This document shows positions 16,122 to 24,082 of a stretch of DNA of 35,281 nucleotides, one piece after another. The notes beneath the pieces are model-generated. The model made no database searches. It saw only the letters and a program-made list of their open reading frames with translations, and was not told the DNA's origin. The stretch is taken from NCBI GenBank assembly GCA_020442185.1, contig JAGRKS010000137.1, positions 1 to 35,281 on the forward strand. Direction: 5' to 3'. The stretch comes from Hyphomicrobiaceae bacterium (GTDB lineage: Bacteria; Pseudomonadota; Alphaproteobacteria; Rhizobiales; Hyphomicrobiaceae). Position 1 is the first letter of the stretch. Each line of letters starts with the position of its first letter. Position numbers and translations under genes: made by a program.

Positions 16122-17018
16122 ATGGATGAGCCGGATGTCACGCGCTTCGCGCCGAGCCCAAATGGGCCGTTGCATCTCGGCCATGCGCTGTCGGCGCTCG
16201 TCGGGTTCCAATGGGCACGCAGCGGCAAGCGCCGGTTCCTGGTGCGGATCGAGGATATCGATCCGCAGCGCAGCTGTGCCGAACATGTCGCCGGCATCCT
16301 GGAAGACCTGGACTGGCTCGGCATCGTTTCGGATGGGCCTTTGCGCCGTCAGTCCGAGCACCTCGACGACTATCGCGCGGCCACGCGGCAGCTCGAGAAG
16401 ATGGGGCTTGTCTATCCGTGCTTCGCGACGCGTGGCGAAATCGCCGCGGAGATCCGTCGGCGTGCGGCAAATGGGGTTCTGACACCGGCGGATCCCGATG
16501 GCACGCCGCTCTATCCGGGCATCTGCAGAGATTTGCCGCAGGAGGTGGTGGAGCGTCGCAAGTCTGCGGGTGAACCGTTCGCGTTGCGCATCGACATGGC
16601 GCGGGCGCTGGCGATGGCTTCGCGGCTGGCCAACGGGCTTCCGCTGACGTTTCTCGCTGAAGATGATGCCGGAAATTTGGTGCGTCGCGCCGCCGATCCC
16701 TCGCGCTGGGGTGACGCCGTGATCGTCCGGAAGGATACCCCGACCAGTTACCATTTGGCGGTCGTCGTCGACGACGCCCTGCAGGGCGTGACACGCGTAA
16801 CGCGCGGAGAAGACCTGCTGGCTGCAACCGATCTGCATAGACTGCTGCAGGTGCTTCTCGGTCTGCCCGAGCCCCGCTACCACCATCACGCCCTGCTACG
16901 CGGGCCTGATGGTCGAAAACTTTCGAAAAGCGAGGGTGCTGAAAGCCTTGGGCAATTACGAGCGCGCGGTGTCACGCCGGCGGAAATACGCCAATTGATC
17001 GGATTGCCGGCCCGATAA
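16122..17018 (+). CDS. gluQ: Glutamyl-Q tRNA(Asp) synthetase
   Basis: A 298-residue paralogue of the glutamyl-tRNA synthetase catalytic core. It activates glutamate without tRNA and attaches it to the queuosine at position 34 of tRNA(Asp). It begins TRFAPSPNGPLHLGHALSAL with the HIGH motif (HLGH). VRIEDIDPQR binds the amino acid, RGEDLLAATDLHRLLQVLLG is typical, and the KMSKS motif appears as GRKLSKSEG. No anticodon-binding domain is present, as expected. Of the four zinc ligands of the E. coli enzyme, three positions are kept (Cys100, Tyr131, Cys135) but the second Cys of the CxC is Ala102. Start ATG 16122; divergent from alkA. Confidence 0.94.
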   Translation: MDEPDVTRFAPSPNGPLHLGHALSALVGFQWARSGKRRFLVRIEDIDPQRSCAEHVAGILEDLDWLGIVSDGPLRRQSEHLDDYRAATRQLEKMGLVYPCFATRGEIAAEIRRRAANGVLTPADPDGTPLYPGICRDLPQEVVERRKSAGEPFALRIDMARALAMASRLANGLPLTFLAEDDAGNLVRRAADPSRWGDAVIVRKDTPTSYHLAVVVDDALQGVTRVTRGEDLLAATDLHRLLQVLLGLPEPRYHHHALLRGPDGRKLSKSEGAESLGQLRARGVTPAEIRQLIGLPAR

Positions 17019-17073
17019 GGAAATGAGGCCCGCCGGCAACGGAAATACCCGAAACGCTGACAAGCCGAAAAAG

Positions 17074-17102
17074 TTATTGTTTTTTAATGCGTTGGTTAAT
17101 AA
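17074..17102 (+). promoter_or_regulatory. AT-rich promoter candidate for the DUF1287 gene
   Basis: In a short AT-rich island, TTATTG (17074-17079) and TAATAA (17097-17102) are separated by 17 bases. They lie about 110 bases upstream of the DUF1287 start at 17212. The -35 match is poor. The island stands out from the GC-rich surroundings. Confidence 0.3.
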
Positions 17103-17211
17103 TCTTTGCGGTGTGTTTCGGGAGCATGGTGGTTGCAGGCCAAATAGGGGCGAGCAGCCGCGGTTATTTTTGGCGTGCCAGGTGGCATGCCTGAACACAT
17201 GCTGGGACGGG

Positions 17212-19449
17212 ATGAAGAAATCCGCGAAACGAAGGCCACCCTCCAAGCAGAAGTCGCGGCCCAAGTCGCCGCGCGCGTCTGCCACGACGGGTGCGGCCCA
17301 CGGACCGGCGAGCGGCGCCGCGCGGCATTCAACGTCCAGGTCACCGGCCAGATCGTCGGCCGGATCGACCGCCATGCCGGTCGCCAATTCCGCCGCACAG
17401 GCAACGGCCAATACCTCGCGCAAAACTTCGAGCAAGACGAAAAGCAAGACCTCGGGCAAATCGGACGGCAAGTCGCGAAGCCGCGCGCGGTCCGAAACGC
17501 GTCATCCAGGGGCGCGCAACGGCCGCAGGGCGTCCGCGGCCGCCCGGCGCTTGCCGCCACTTGCGGCTGTCGTCGATTATTCGCGCCGCGCGTCGCATTC
17601 GACCGGCGTGATGTTCCAGGCAGCGCTCGCAGGGCTCGGCTCGGCGCGCCGCAAACTCCACTCATTGGCGGTCGCGTCGCCCCAGGCCACCATCCTGCGT
17701 ACCATGGCCGCTTGGCGCTCGGCGCCGGCCGGCCGCCGCACGATCCGCCACGTGGTCAAATTGCGGGCCGGCCCGGTTCGCTCCGTCGCGCAACATGGCG
17801 CGCGCGCCGCTATCTACGTCGACGAAAACCGCTCGTTGACGGCGCTTGTGCTGCTGCCACTGCTGATGGTGATGCTCGCCGTCGCGGTACGCCACAGCAT
17901 CGACAGCGAGCCAATGCGCTATCTGATCACAGCGCGTCCCGTCACCGCCGAACAGGTGCCGCTCGCCGCCGCCGCAACGACGCCAGACACGGTTCGCGCG
18001 ATCGCCGGGGACGGCATCATCGCTCGGCGCATCGCGGCCGACGACGACGCGGCCGGCGCGCTTCTTCGCGACATCCGCCCTCCGTCCGAAAGCGTTGCCC
18101 GGCCGGCGCCGCTGCAGGTTGCGGCTGCCGCCGTTACCCGGCAGATTGCACCGAGCATTTCGCGCGATAGGCGTTCGCTCGTCGCCGTCGCAACGGCCCC
18201 ACGAGACGTAATGAGCCACGGGCGCGTGGTGATATGGAACATCCGCGCGATCGCCATGCCGGAGCGCTCGGCGTTGCCGGTATATGGCGCCGTTGCCGTC
18301 CCCAGTCCGGCGATCACCCGCCTGCCTCGCTTCGCTGTTGCCGCGCTGCCCGCACGCGCGGTTGGCTCCGGCTCGCTTGCAATCGCCCGGCCGTCGCTGG
18401 CGGCTTGGCAACCTTCCCCTGCCGCAGCGGCACTGCTTGGCGATGCGTCGCAAGCGTTGATCGCCGCAAACCGTGGGCCGGTGTCGGCGACAATCGTAGC
18501 GGCCGGTTCGCTGGCGCCTGTCGACGCCCTGACGTCGATCCGGGTCAAGGCCGTCGCATCGCATCTGGGGATGGCGGCGGCGCGCGAGCGAAAGCCAGAA
18601 TTCCGGGCGCTCGGCCCCGTGGCCGCCGGCCCAACTTTTCATGCCCGCGACGCGGCGGACGATCCGCGCTGCGTTCTGACGCCTGATGGACACGGCCGCA
18701 TCCCGGCACCCGTGGTCGTGGTTGCTCGTGCGCCGCGCTCCGCCGGAGTCGTTGCGGATCAGGCTACTACCCCGCTGCTCGGCATGCGGCTGGCCGCGGC
18801 GGCGCATGAACAGCTTGGCGGCTTCGTCATCTACAACGAGGCTTATCGCAGGATTTCCTATCCGATGGGCGATGTCGCCCCGCTCTATGGTGTGTGTACC
18901 GACGTCGTCATTCGCGCCTTCCGGGGGGTCGGCATCGATCTGCAGGTCGCGGTAAAACTTTCAGGCGTCGGGCGCGGTGATACGAACATCGATCATCGCC
19001 GCACCGACGTCCTGCGCCGACTGTTCGAGCGCGCTGGCGCCGCGGTCCCCGTCACGAGCTTCGCCGAGGACTATTTGCCGGGCGATATCGTCACCTATGC
19101 GCGACCGCAAAATTCAGGCTCGCGCTCGCACATCGCAATGGTTTCGAGTGTCCGGGCCCCGTCCGGCCGTCCGATGATCGTCCACAACCGCGGCTGGGGG
19201 CCGATGCTGGAGGATGCCCTGTTCGTCGATGCCATCACCGGACATTACCGCATCCGCGATGCCGGGCCGCTCTCGGCAATCGAGCGCGCCGCATTCCCGC
19301 CCGCGAACGCCCGGGGCGTCCGCCGCACACTGGCTGGCGCAGCGCCGGCCGCCACCACCACCGCCCGGCGGTTACGGCAGGCCGGCAGGAGTGAGCGCTC
19401 GACAGCCGGCAGGATGGCCCAACACCGCGGTGCGACTGCCTTCGACTGA
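17212..19449 (+). CDS. DUF1287 protein with H1-like cytoplasmic tail, one membrane span and Ala-rich linker
   Basis: A 745-residue protein in four parts. Residues 1-110 are Lys/Arg/Ser/Ala-rich (KKSAKRRPPSKQKSRPKS, SRKTSSKTKSKTSGKSDGKS), resembling bacterial histone-H1-like tails. Residues about 208-226 (SLTALVLLPLLMVMLAVAV) form one membrane span, so the basic tail is cytoplasmic. Residues about 230-520 are a low-complexity Ala/Val/Arg/Pro region expected in the periplasm. Residues about 523-680 are a DUF1287 domain with YGVCTDVVIRAF (Cys562), SRSHIAMVS (His640) and IVHNRGWG (His658-Asn659). DUF1287 is uncharacterised; the Cys/His/Asn pattern looks like a papain-like (NlpC/P60-type) site, which is inference. 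The ATG at 17212 is chosen because the frame upstream is AT-rich and not protein-like. The next gene encodes a second DUF1287 domain. Confidence 0.8.
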   Translation: MKKSAKRRPPSKQKSRPKSPRASATTGAAHGPASGAARHSTSRSPARSSAGSTAMPVANSAAQATANTSRKTSSKTKSKTSGKSDGKSRSRARSETRHPGARNGRRASAAARRLPPLAAVVDYSRRASHSTGVMFQAALAGLGSARRKLHSLAVASPQATILRTMAAWRSAPAGRRTIRHVVKLRAGPVRSVAQHGARAAIYVDENRSLTALVLLPLLMVMLAVAVRHSIDSEPMRYLITARPVTAEQVPLAAAATTPDTVRAIAGDGIIARRIAADDDAAGALLRDIRPPSESVARPAPLQVAAAAVTRQIAPSISRDRRSLVAVATAPRDVMSHGRVVIWNIRAIAMPERSALPVYGAVAVPSPAITRLPRFAVAALPARAVGSGSLAIARPSLAAWQPSPAAAALLGDASQALIAANRGPVSATIVAAGSLAPVDALTSIRVKAVASHLGMAAARERKPEFRALGPVAAGPTFHARDAADDPRCVLTPDGHGRIPAPVVVVARAPRSAGVVADQATTPLLGMRLAAAAHEQLGGFVIYNEAYRRISYPMGDVAPLYGVCTDVVIRAFRGVGIDLQVAVKLSGVGRGDTNIDHRRTDVLRRLFERAGAAVPVTSFAEDYLPGDIVTYARPQNSGSRSHIAMVSSVRAPSGRPMIVHNRGWGPMLEDALFVDAITGHYRIRDAGPLSAIERAAFPPANARGVRRTLAGAAPAATTTARRLRQAGRSERSTAGRMAQHRGATAFD

Positions 19450-19657
19450 CGCTGGCCGTCCCGCGCGCGATGCAGGCGCCGCTGCTCGCGCGACATTTGT
19501 GGCAATTTCGTCGGCGCGCCGTTCGCCGATCGACGAAAGCGGCGGATGCCGCGGTCACACGCATGCCCACCTCTGGTCAACGTCTCGTGCTTGGATAACG
19601 ACCGAGATAACGCCGGACCGTCGGCGCGGCGAAAATGCCAGGTGGAGAAGGGGCCGT

Positions 19658-20296
19658 ATGATCGATCGATTCTCGCGGGCGCTCCGAAGCGTCTTCCTTC
19701 CGGCGATGCTGTCGGCGGCCGCGCTCACGGCACCGGTCGCAACGGGTGCCGCGAACGCGACGGCAACTGCGCCGAATGCACAAGGCTTCGGCGTGCGTCT
19801 CGTCGCGTCGGCCCGGAAGCAGACTTGGCTGCCGGTCATCTACAACCCGGCCTATGCCAAGATCGACTACCCGATGGGTGACGTGCCCTGGTATTTCGGC
19901 GTTTGCACCGACGTCGTCGTGCGCGCCTATCGACAACACGGCATCGATTTGCAGGCCCTGGTCCATCGCGCTCGCGTCGGCACCGGCGATACCAACATCG
20001 ATCATCGCCGCGTGCCGGTTCTGAAAAAGTATCTGGCGAGATACGGGACGTCCCTGCCGGTTACCGCGAACGGGGCGGATTATCGGCCCGGCGATATCGT
20101 CACCTATTACCTGCCGGAAGGCCGGAGTTCCAAAACGCATATTGCGTTCGTTTCCGACAGGAAGAATGCCGAAGGCGTGCCCCTCATTATTCACAATATC
20201 GGCTTCGGCGTTAAGGAAGAAGATTGGCTTTTCGGCTCGAAGATTACCGGACATTACCGGTTCGGCGCGGAACTCGAGGCCAAGCCAAAGAGCTGA
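19658..20296 (+). CDS. Secreted DUF1287 protein
   Basis: A 212-residue protein with an N-terminal signal peptide (basic start MIDRFSRALRSVFLP, then an Ala-rich core and likely cleavage near residue 30). The DUF1287 domain follows directly. It aligns closely with the C-terminal domain of the preceding gene: YNPAYAKIDYPMGDVPWYFG, GVCTDVVVRAYRQHGIDLQ, GTGDTNIDHRRVPVL, RPGDIVTYYLP, KTHIAFVSD, IIHNIGFG and ITGHYRF. The putative active-site residues are Cys83, His161 and His179-Asn180. It is probably periplasmic. GGAGAAGGGG precedes the ATG. The gap from the upstream paralogue is 208 bases. The function is unknown; a peptidoglycan-related hydrolase is plausible. Confidence 0.88.
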   Translation: MIDRFSRALRSVFLPAMLSAAALTAPVATGAANATATAPNAQGFGVRLVASARKQTWLPVIYNPAYAKIDYPMGDVPWYFGVCTDVVVRAYRQHGIDLQALVHRARVGTGDTNIDHRRVPVLKKYLARYGTSLPVTANGADYRPGDIVTYYLPEGRSSKTHIAFVSDRKNAEGVPLIIHNIGFGVKEEDWLFGSKITGHYRFGAELEAKPKS

Positions 20297-20605
20297 GTTT
20301 GTTGATCGTCCCTGATTGCAGGCCTTTACGTAGGGCGGATCTTCAAGCCGCGTTCTGGGCCGCTGCTGTGCCGGACGACGGGCGACGAGCCGTTGCGGTT
20401 CTCCGGCCGGCCGCAATGCGCAGCCGTCGTGAACGGCGATATTGAATTAACGATAAATCAACGCGAACATCCGGTAATTGCTCTTGGTCTTTGCAGGCAG
20501 GCCGGCAGGCGTTTTAATCTGCGCATTGGGTGTGTGTGTTTTTGGCGTTGCCAATTCCTGCGAATACGAACATCTTCGTTCGTGAAACGAGGGCGAATTG
20601 ATCAA
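20297..20605. other. Intergenic region
   Basis: About 310 bases after the second DUF1287 gene. A long frame running through it continues into the gene at 20606, but its translation (Cys/Arg-rich, no pattern) is not protein-like. TTGCAG with TTAATC 17 bases downstream, near 20500, is a weak promoter candidate. No other feature is seen. Confidence 0.5.
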
Positions 20606-21241
20606 ATGGATCTTTCTGTCGCGGCAGCACCGGCCGATATCCAAATCTTTATCGCAATTGCAACGGCAACCCTGATTGCGCTTGTGTGGATCGCGCCCGC
20701 GTCCCTCGTCGCAGCAGCGCACGAGGCCATCGCCGGTCTCTTCATTCCGCAGCCAAGGCCAAAGTCAAAGCCGCATCCGCAGGTTCGAGCGCCGACGAGG
20801 CGTGCTGCGCCATCGCACACGTCCTGGCGCCCCGCCGCGCGCAAGGCGAACCGCCCGGGGCTGCGCGATATGGTCCGTCCCGCCGCGCCGACGCGTGTCG
20901 CGATAAGCGAGTGCAAGCCCGTCGGGGGGACAACTCCGGGGCACCTCGTCTCGCACAACGCGGGGGCCGTTCTGGTGCAGCGGGAGACGCAACGTCTCGA
21001 CGCCGATACGCAATGGCGGATGCTCGCGACAGCGGTTGGCGATCGCATCGTTCGCGTCGGCAATGCCACGCAGTTGCAGCGCCGCGCCGCGGAACAACTC
21101 GATGCAGCGGCTTATGGCTTCGACCGACTGATTGCCGAATTGGCGACGGTGATGCCGAATGCGGGTCGCGAACCGCGTCTGGCGCTCGTTGCGCAACGTG
21201 AACGTTGCCCAGGCAAGACGGACTTCGCGCTCGCGGCGTGA
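20606..21241 (+). CDS. Single-span membrane protein, unknown function
   Basis: A 211-residue protein with one hydrophobic helix near the N-terminus (residues about 10-33, IQIFIAIATATLIALVWIAP). A Pro/Lys/Arg/Ala-rich stretch (about 48-85) follows, then a mixed helical C-terminal domain (about 100-211) containing DTQWRMLATAVGDRIVRVGN and AAAYGFDRLIAELATVM. I recognise no family. The positive charge after the helix suggests the C-terminal part is cytoplasmic. The ATG at 20606 is chosen because protein-like sequence begins there. It follows the two DUF1287 genes on the same strand and shares with the first an anchor plus basic region, so it may belong with them; this is inference. Confidence 0.6.
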   Translation: MDLSVAAAPADIQIFIAIATATLIALVWIAPASLVAAAHEAIAGLFIPQPRPKSKPHPQVRAPTRRAAPSHTSWRPAARKANRPGLRDMVRPAAPTRVAISECKPVGGTTPGHLVSHNAGAVLVQRETQRLDADTQWRMLATAVGDRIVRVGNATQLQRRAAEQLDAAAYGFDRLIAELATVMPNAGREPRLALVAQRERCPGKTDFALAA

Positions 21242-21254
21242 GGAGGGTGACGTT

Positions 21255-21275
21255 GCAGATCCGGTCGTGATCTGC
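21255..21275. terminator. Hairpin between convergent genes
   Basis: Perfect 7-base arms GCAGATC and GATCTGC around a 7-base loop, lying between the stop at 21241 and the convergent AEC transporter stop at 21312. It has no T-run, so a terminator role on either strand is only likely from position. Confidence 0.4.
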
Positions 21276-21311
21276 TGCCGCCGCTTCGCCGTCCCCGTCC
21301 TTCCGGTGCCG

Positions 21312-22250
21312 TCACCGCATCAATGACATGACGATCGCGGCTGCCGTCGCCGATGCGATCAGCGTGCCGAGCGCGACAGCGCCCGAGGCCGAATTGACGG
21401 CACGGCCGAGCCGCGTCGCGAACAGGAAGGCGTTGGCGCCGGTCGGCATGGCAGCCATGATGACCACCACGCCGCGCGCCAGGGGATCGAGGCCGAACAC
21501 ATAGGTCGCCAGTACCCAGGCGATGACCGGCATGAAGACGAGCTTCAGCGCGACAGCCGTTGTCAGCGTCGGCGCCTGCCCCTTGATTTCGAACACGACG
21601 AGGGATAGGCCGAGCGCCACAAGTGCGGTCGGGATGCCGGCCTGCGCCATCAGCTCGAGCAGCCGGTCCAGCGCCTTCGGCATGGCGAAGCCCGTCAGCC
21701 GCCAGGCAACGCCGAGCAGGATGCCGATCACGATCGGGTTGGTGACGAGGTCGCGAAGCAGCGTCGTTACCGCCTGCATCGTCGAGTGGCCCGAGTGATC
21801 GCCCGTCGCCTCGGCGTGGAGCATGCCGACCAGCCACCACATCGGCGCATGGACCGAGAGCACGAGTGCGATGACGGCCGTCGCCTCGACGCCATATGTG
21901 CCGATGGCGAGCGGGACTCCGAGCATGACGGTATTGCCGAACGTCGCGGTCATGGCAATCGCCGGGGCGTCGGTGGTTGGCCTCTTGAGCACCTTCGTCG
22001 TCAGCAAGGTCGCGACGAGCCAGTTCAACAGGCCGGCGCCGTAGAAGCTGCCCCAAACGCCGATGGGAGACAACGTGCCGAACTCGGCAGTGGCAACCGT
22101 GCGGCAGAGAAGGGCCGGAATGGCGAGCGTGAATGCGAAGGCCGAGATGCCGTGGGCGGCGCTTTCTGGCAAAATGCGGAATCGGCCCGCGAGGTAGCCG
22201 ATCGCGATCAATCCGAAGACGGGCGCGACGATGGTGATTACGGCCAGCAT
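21312..22250 (-). CDS. AEC-family (auxin efflux carrier-like) transporter
   Basis: A 312-residue inner-membrane permease with about ten helices in two inverted halves. The first half opens MLAVITIVAPVFGLIAIGYLAGRF, the usual AEC start, and holds the NTVMLGVPLAIGTYG crossover region. The second half holds LRDLVTNPIVIGILLGVAWR, AGIPTALVALGLSLVVFE and MAAMPTGANAFLFATRLG, all family hallmarks. Bacterial AEC proteins export or take up malonate, malate or similar organic acids; the substrate here is unknown. The gene stands alone between convergent and same-strand neighbours. Confidence 0.92.
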   Translation of the reverse strand: MLAVITIVAPVFGLIAIGYLAGRFRILPESAAHGISAFAFTLAIPALLCRTVATAEFGTLSPIGVWGSFYGAGLLNWLVATLLTTKVLKRPTTDAPAIAMTATFGNTVMLGVPLAIGTYGVEATAVIALVLSVHAPMWWLVGMLHAEATGDHSGHSTMQAVTTLLRDLVTNPIVIGILLGVAWRLTGFAMPKALDRLLELMAQAGIPTALVALGLSLVVFEIKGQAPTLTTAVALKLVFMPVIAWVLATYVFGLDPLARGVVVIMAAMPTGANAFLFATRLGRAVNSASGAVALGTLIASATAAAIVMSLMR

Positions 22251-22390
22251 GATGCGGCGCCAACTCCGAGACTGAGACGCGATTGGGCGCCGAGGCGTGC
22301 TTGCCTGGACGGATGAAATCTAGTGTGGCGTCGCGCCAAGGTTGACCGCCAGTGCTGCGCGGTTGGTGTCAAGCATGGCGCGCCAAGTTG

Positions 22391-23701
22391 CTAGAACGGC
22401 GGCAGGTTGACGGAACCGGTGATAGGCGGCGGTGCGTTGGCCTGCAAGCCGTTGCCCGCGACGCCGCCGGAATAGCTCGAACGAGGACCGGTCGGCGGGG
22501 CCTCGATGACGGTGCTGCCGAACGGCTGGATCTCGAGGATCGACAAAGCGCGTTCGGACGTGCCGGCGGCCGTGAACGATACCTGCCCGTCGACACCTTG
22601 GAACCCGCGGGCAGCTGAAATGGCCTCGACCGTGTAGCGTTGGCCCTCGGGTGCGGCCGACAAGGATACGGCGAAACTCACCGCATCGTAGGCAAGACTG
22701 GCGACGCGAGGCGGGGCGGAGCCGAAGGTCTTTGCGAACCGGGCCGAGAAATCCTGCCATCCACGCGGATCGGGGCTCGGATACCAGCCGCCGGCGAGGG
22801 CCTGCTCGCGGCCGACGTTCGGGTAGTCCCAGGCGCCGGTGCCCAGCAGCTTCACCCGCGACGTGTCGATACCGTTGTAGGTGAGAAGCGGTGCCAGCTG
22901 CGGCAGCGACTCCTGGCCACCCGGAATGAACAAGGCATCGACTGGAGCGCCGGCCAGTTCCGCCTGCCGGATCGCCTCCGATACGCGCTTGATCGGCTCG
23001 AGCATGGCATTGGCGCGCAGCGGATAGCGCTCGATGTGGACGAGCGCACCGCCGGCATCGGCCACGGCGGCACGGAACGCGGGCTCGACCGAATCACCGT
23101 AGGCGTCAGCTGGGATCAGCGCGACGAACCGGCGCTTGCCGCGCGAAGCTGCGAACGAAATGATCCGATCGACCTCCGGCTTTGCCAGGAAGCTCATCAG
23201 GTAGACACCATTGCCAGCGGAACGGACGTCGTTCGAGAAAGCGATGACCGGCACTCTCGCAGCGCGCGCCGGCGCCGCCGCACCCGAAACCGCGGTCGAA
23301 AACAGCGGCCCGAGGATCACTTCGGCGCCGTCGCGTATGGCTTCCTCGGCGGCGATCCGCGCGCCATCTGGTGTGCCGCGGTCATCCTTGACCATCAGCT
23401 GGACGCTGGGGTTGTCGCGCTCGAACAGAGCCATTTCGCCGGCCTGCTTGAGGCTCTTGGCAACTGCCGCCGTCTGTCCGACGCCAGCCAGCGGCAATAG
23501 CATCGCGATCTTGACGGGCCGCTGAGGCGCTGGCGCGCTGGCCACGGGCGAGAGCTCGGCTCCCGGTGATTGAGAGGTGCCGAGGTTCGTGCTGCAGCCC
23601 GCGGCCGTCAGCAGCGCCGATGCCGCGAGGGCCGCGACACCAACACGCAAGGCGGTATGCGGCAAGTTCAGAATTGTCCGGTAGCCGGCAAAGGCTGCCA
23701 T
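22391..23701 (-). CDS. LpoA-like lipoprotein (penicillin-binding protein activator family)
   Basis: A 436-residue lipoprotein. The signal peptide ends in the lipobox LTAAGCS with lipidated Cys36. A Type I periplasmic-binding fold follows (KIAMLLPLAGVGQTAAVAKS, DDRGTPDGARIAAEEAIRDG, EVILGPLFSTAVSGAAAPAR, VPVIAFSNDVRSAGNGVYLM). The tail (about 395-436) is Pro/Gly-rich. In gammaproteobacteria LpoA activates the peptidoglycan synthase PBP1A from the outer membrane, but that protein has an N-terminal TPR domain that is missing here. Alphaproteobacterial homologues share only the binding fold, so the function is inferred. The gene is divergent from rsmI-yraN, the neighbourhood also found beside lpoA in E. 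coli. GAGG lies 9 bases before the ATG. Confidence 0.85.
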   Translation of the reverse strand: MAAFAGYRTILNLPHTALRVGVAALAASALLTAAGCSTNLGTSQSPGAELSPVASAPAPQRPVKIAMLLPLAGVGQTAAVAKSLKQAGEMALFERDNPSVQLMVKDDRGTPDGARIAAEEAIRDGAEVILGPLFSTAVSGAAAPARAARVPVIAFSNDVRSAGNGVYLMSFLAKPEVDRIISFAASRGKRRFVALIPADAYGDSVEPAFRAAVADAGGALVHIERYPLRANAMLEPIKRVSEAIRQAELAGAPVDALFIPGGQESLPQLAPLLTYNGIDTSRVKLLGTGAWDYPNVGREQALAGGWYPSPDPRGWQDFSARFAKTFGSAPPRVASLAYDAVSFAVSLSAAPEGQRYTVEAISAARGFQGVDGQVSFTAAGTSERALSILEIQPFGSTVIEAPPTGPRSSYSGGVAGNGLQANAPPPITGSVNLPPF

Positions 23702-24082
23702 CAGATGTATCCTCAGGTCAGGCGCAATACGCCACACGCGCGTCGATGGTCACGAGACCGTTCCGTTGGTGGCGTGCCGCACCAGCAGGTGCCTCAGACC
23801 ACGCACGCATTGTCCGAACAGGGCGCCCCAACCGCCAGCTACCATTCAATAGCCATTAGCCACTTGCTTGCGGCGAGAGAAGGGTTTTGATGCAACAATT
23901 GTCAGATTCTCCCAGGATGCGTTGCCACGCAAGCCGGCATAAGTCATTTCCGCATAGGGAGGGAATAGCTTCCCGGGATGGTTGCGGCTGGTGCTGCGTC
24001 GCCGTGGACACACTGGCTAGACCATCGTTGCAGCTCTGCCACGGCCGCGTGACAACCACCCGAGGACGATGAGAACCCCCCC
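23702..24082. other. Divergent promoter region between the LpoA-like gene and rsmI
   Basis: About 380 bases with an AT-richer centre around 23880-23960 that should hold the promoters for both directions. I could not fix either promoter with confidence, and no gene is visible. Confidence 0.45.

Noticed and set aside
17084..17099. CtrA-like site TTAA-N-TTAA upstream of the DUF1287 gene
   Set aside because: The spacer is 8 bases, not the 7 of the CtrA consensus.
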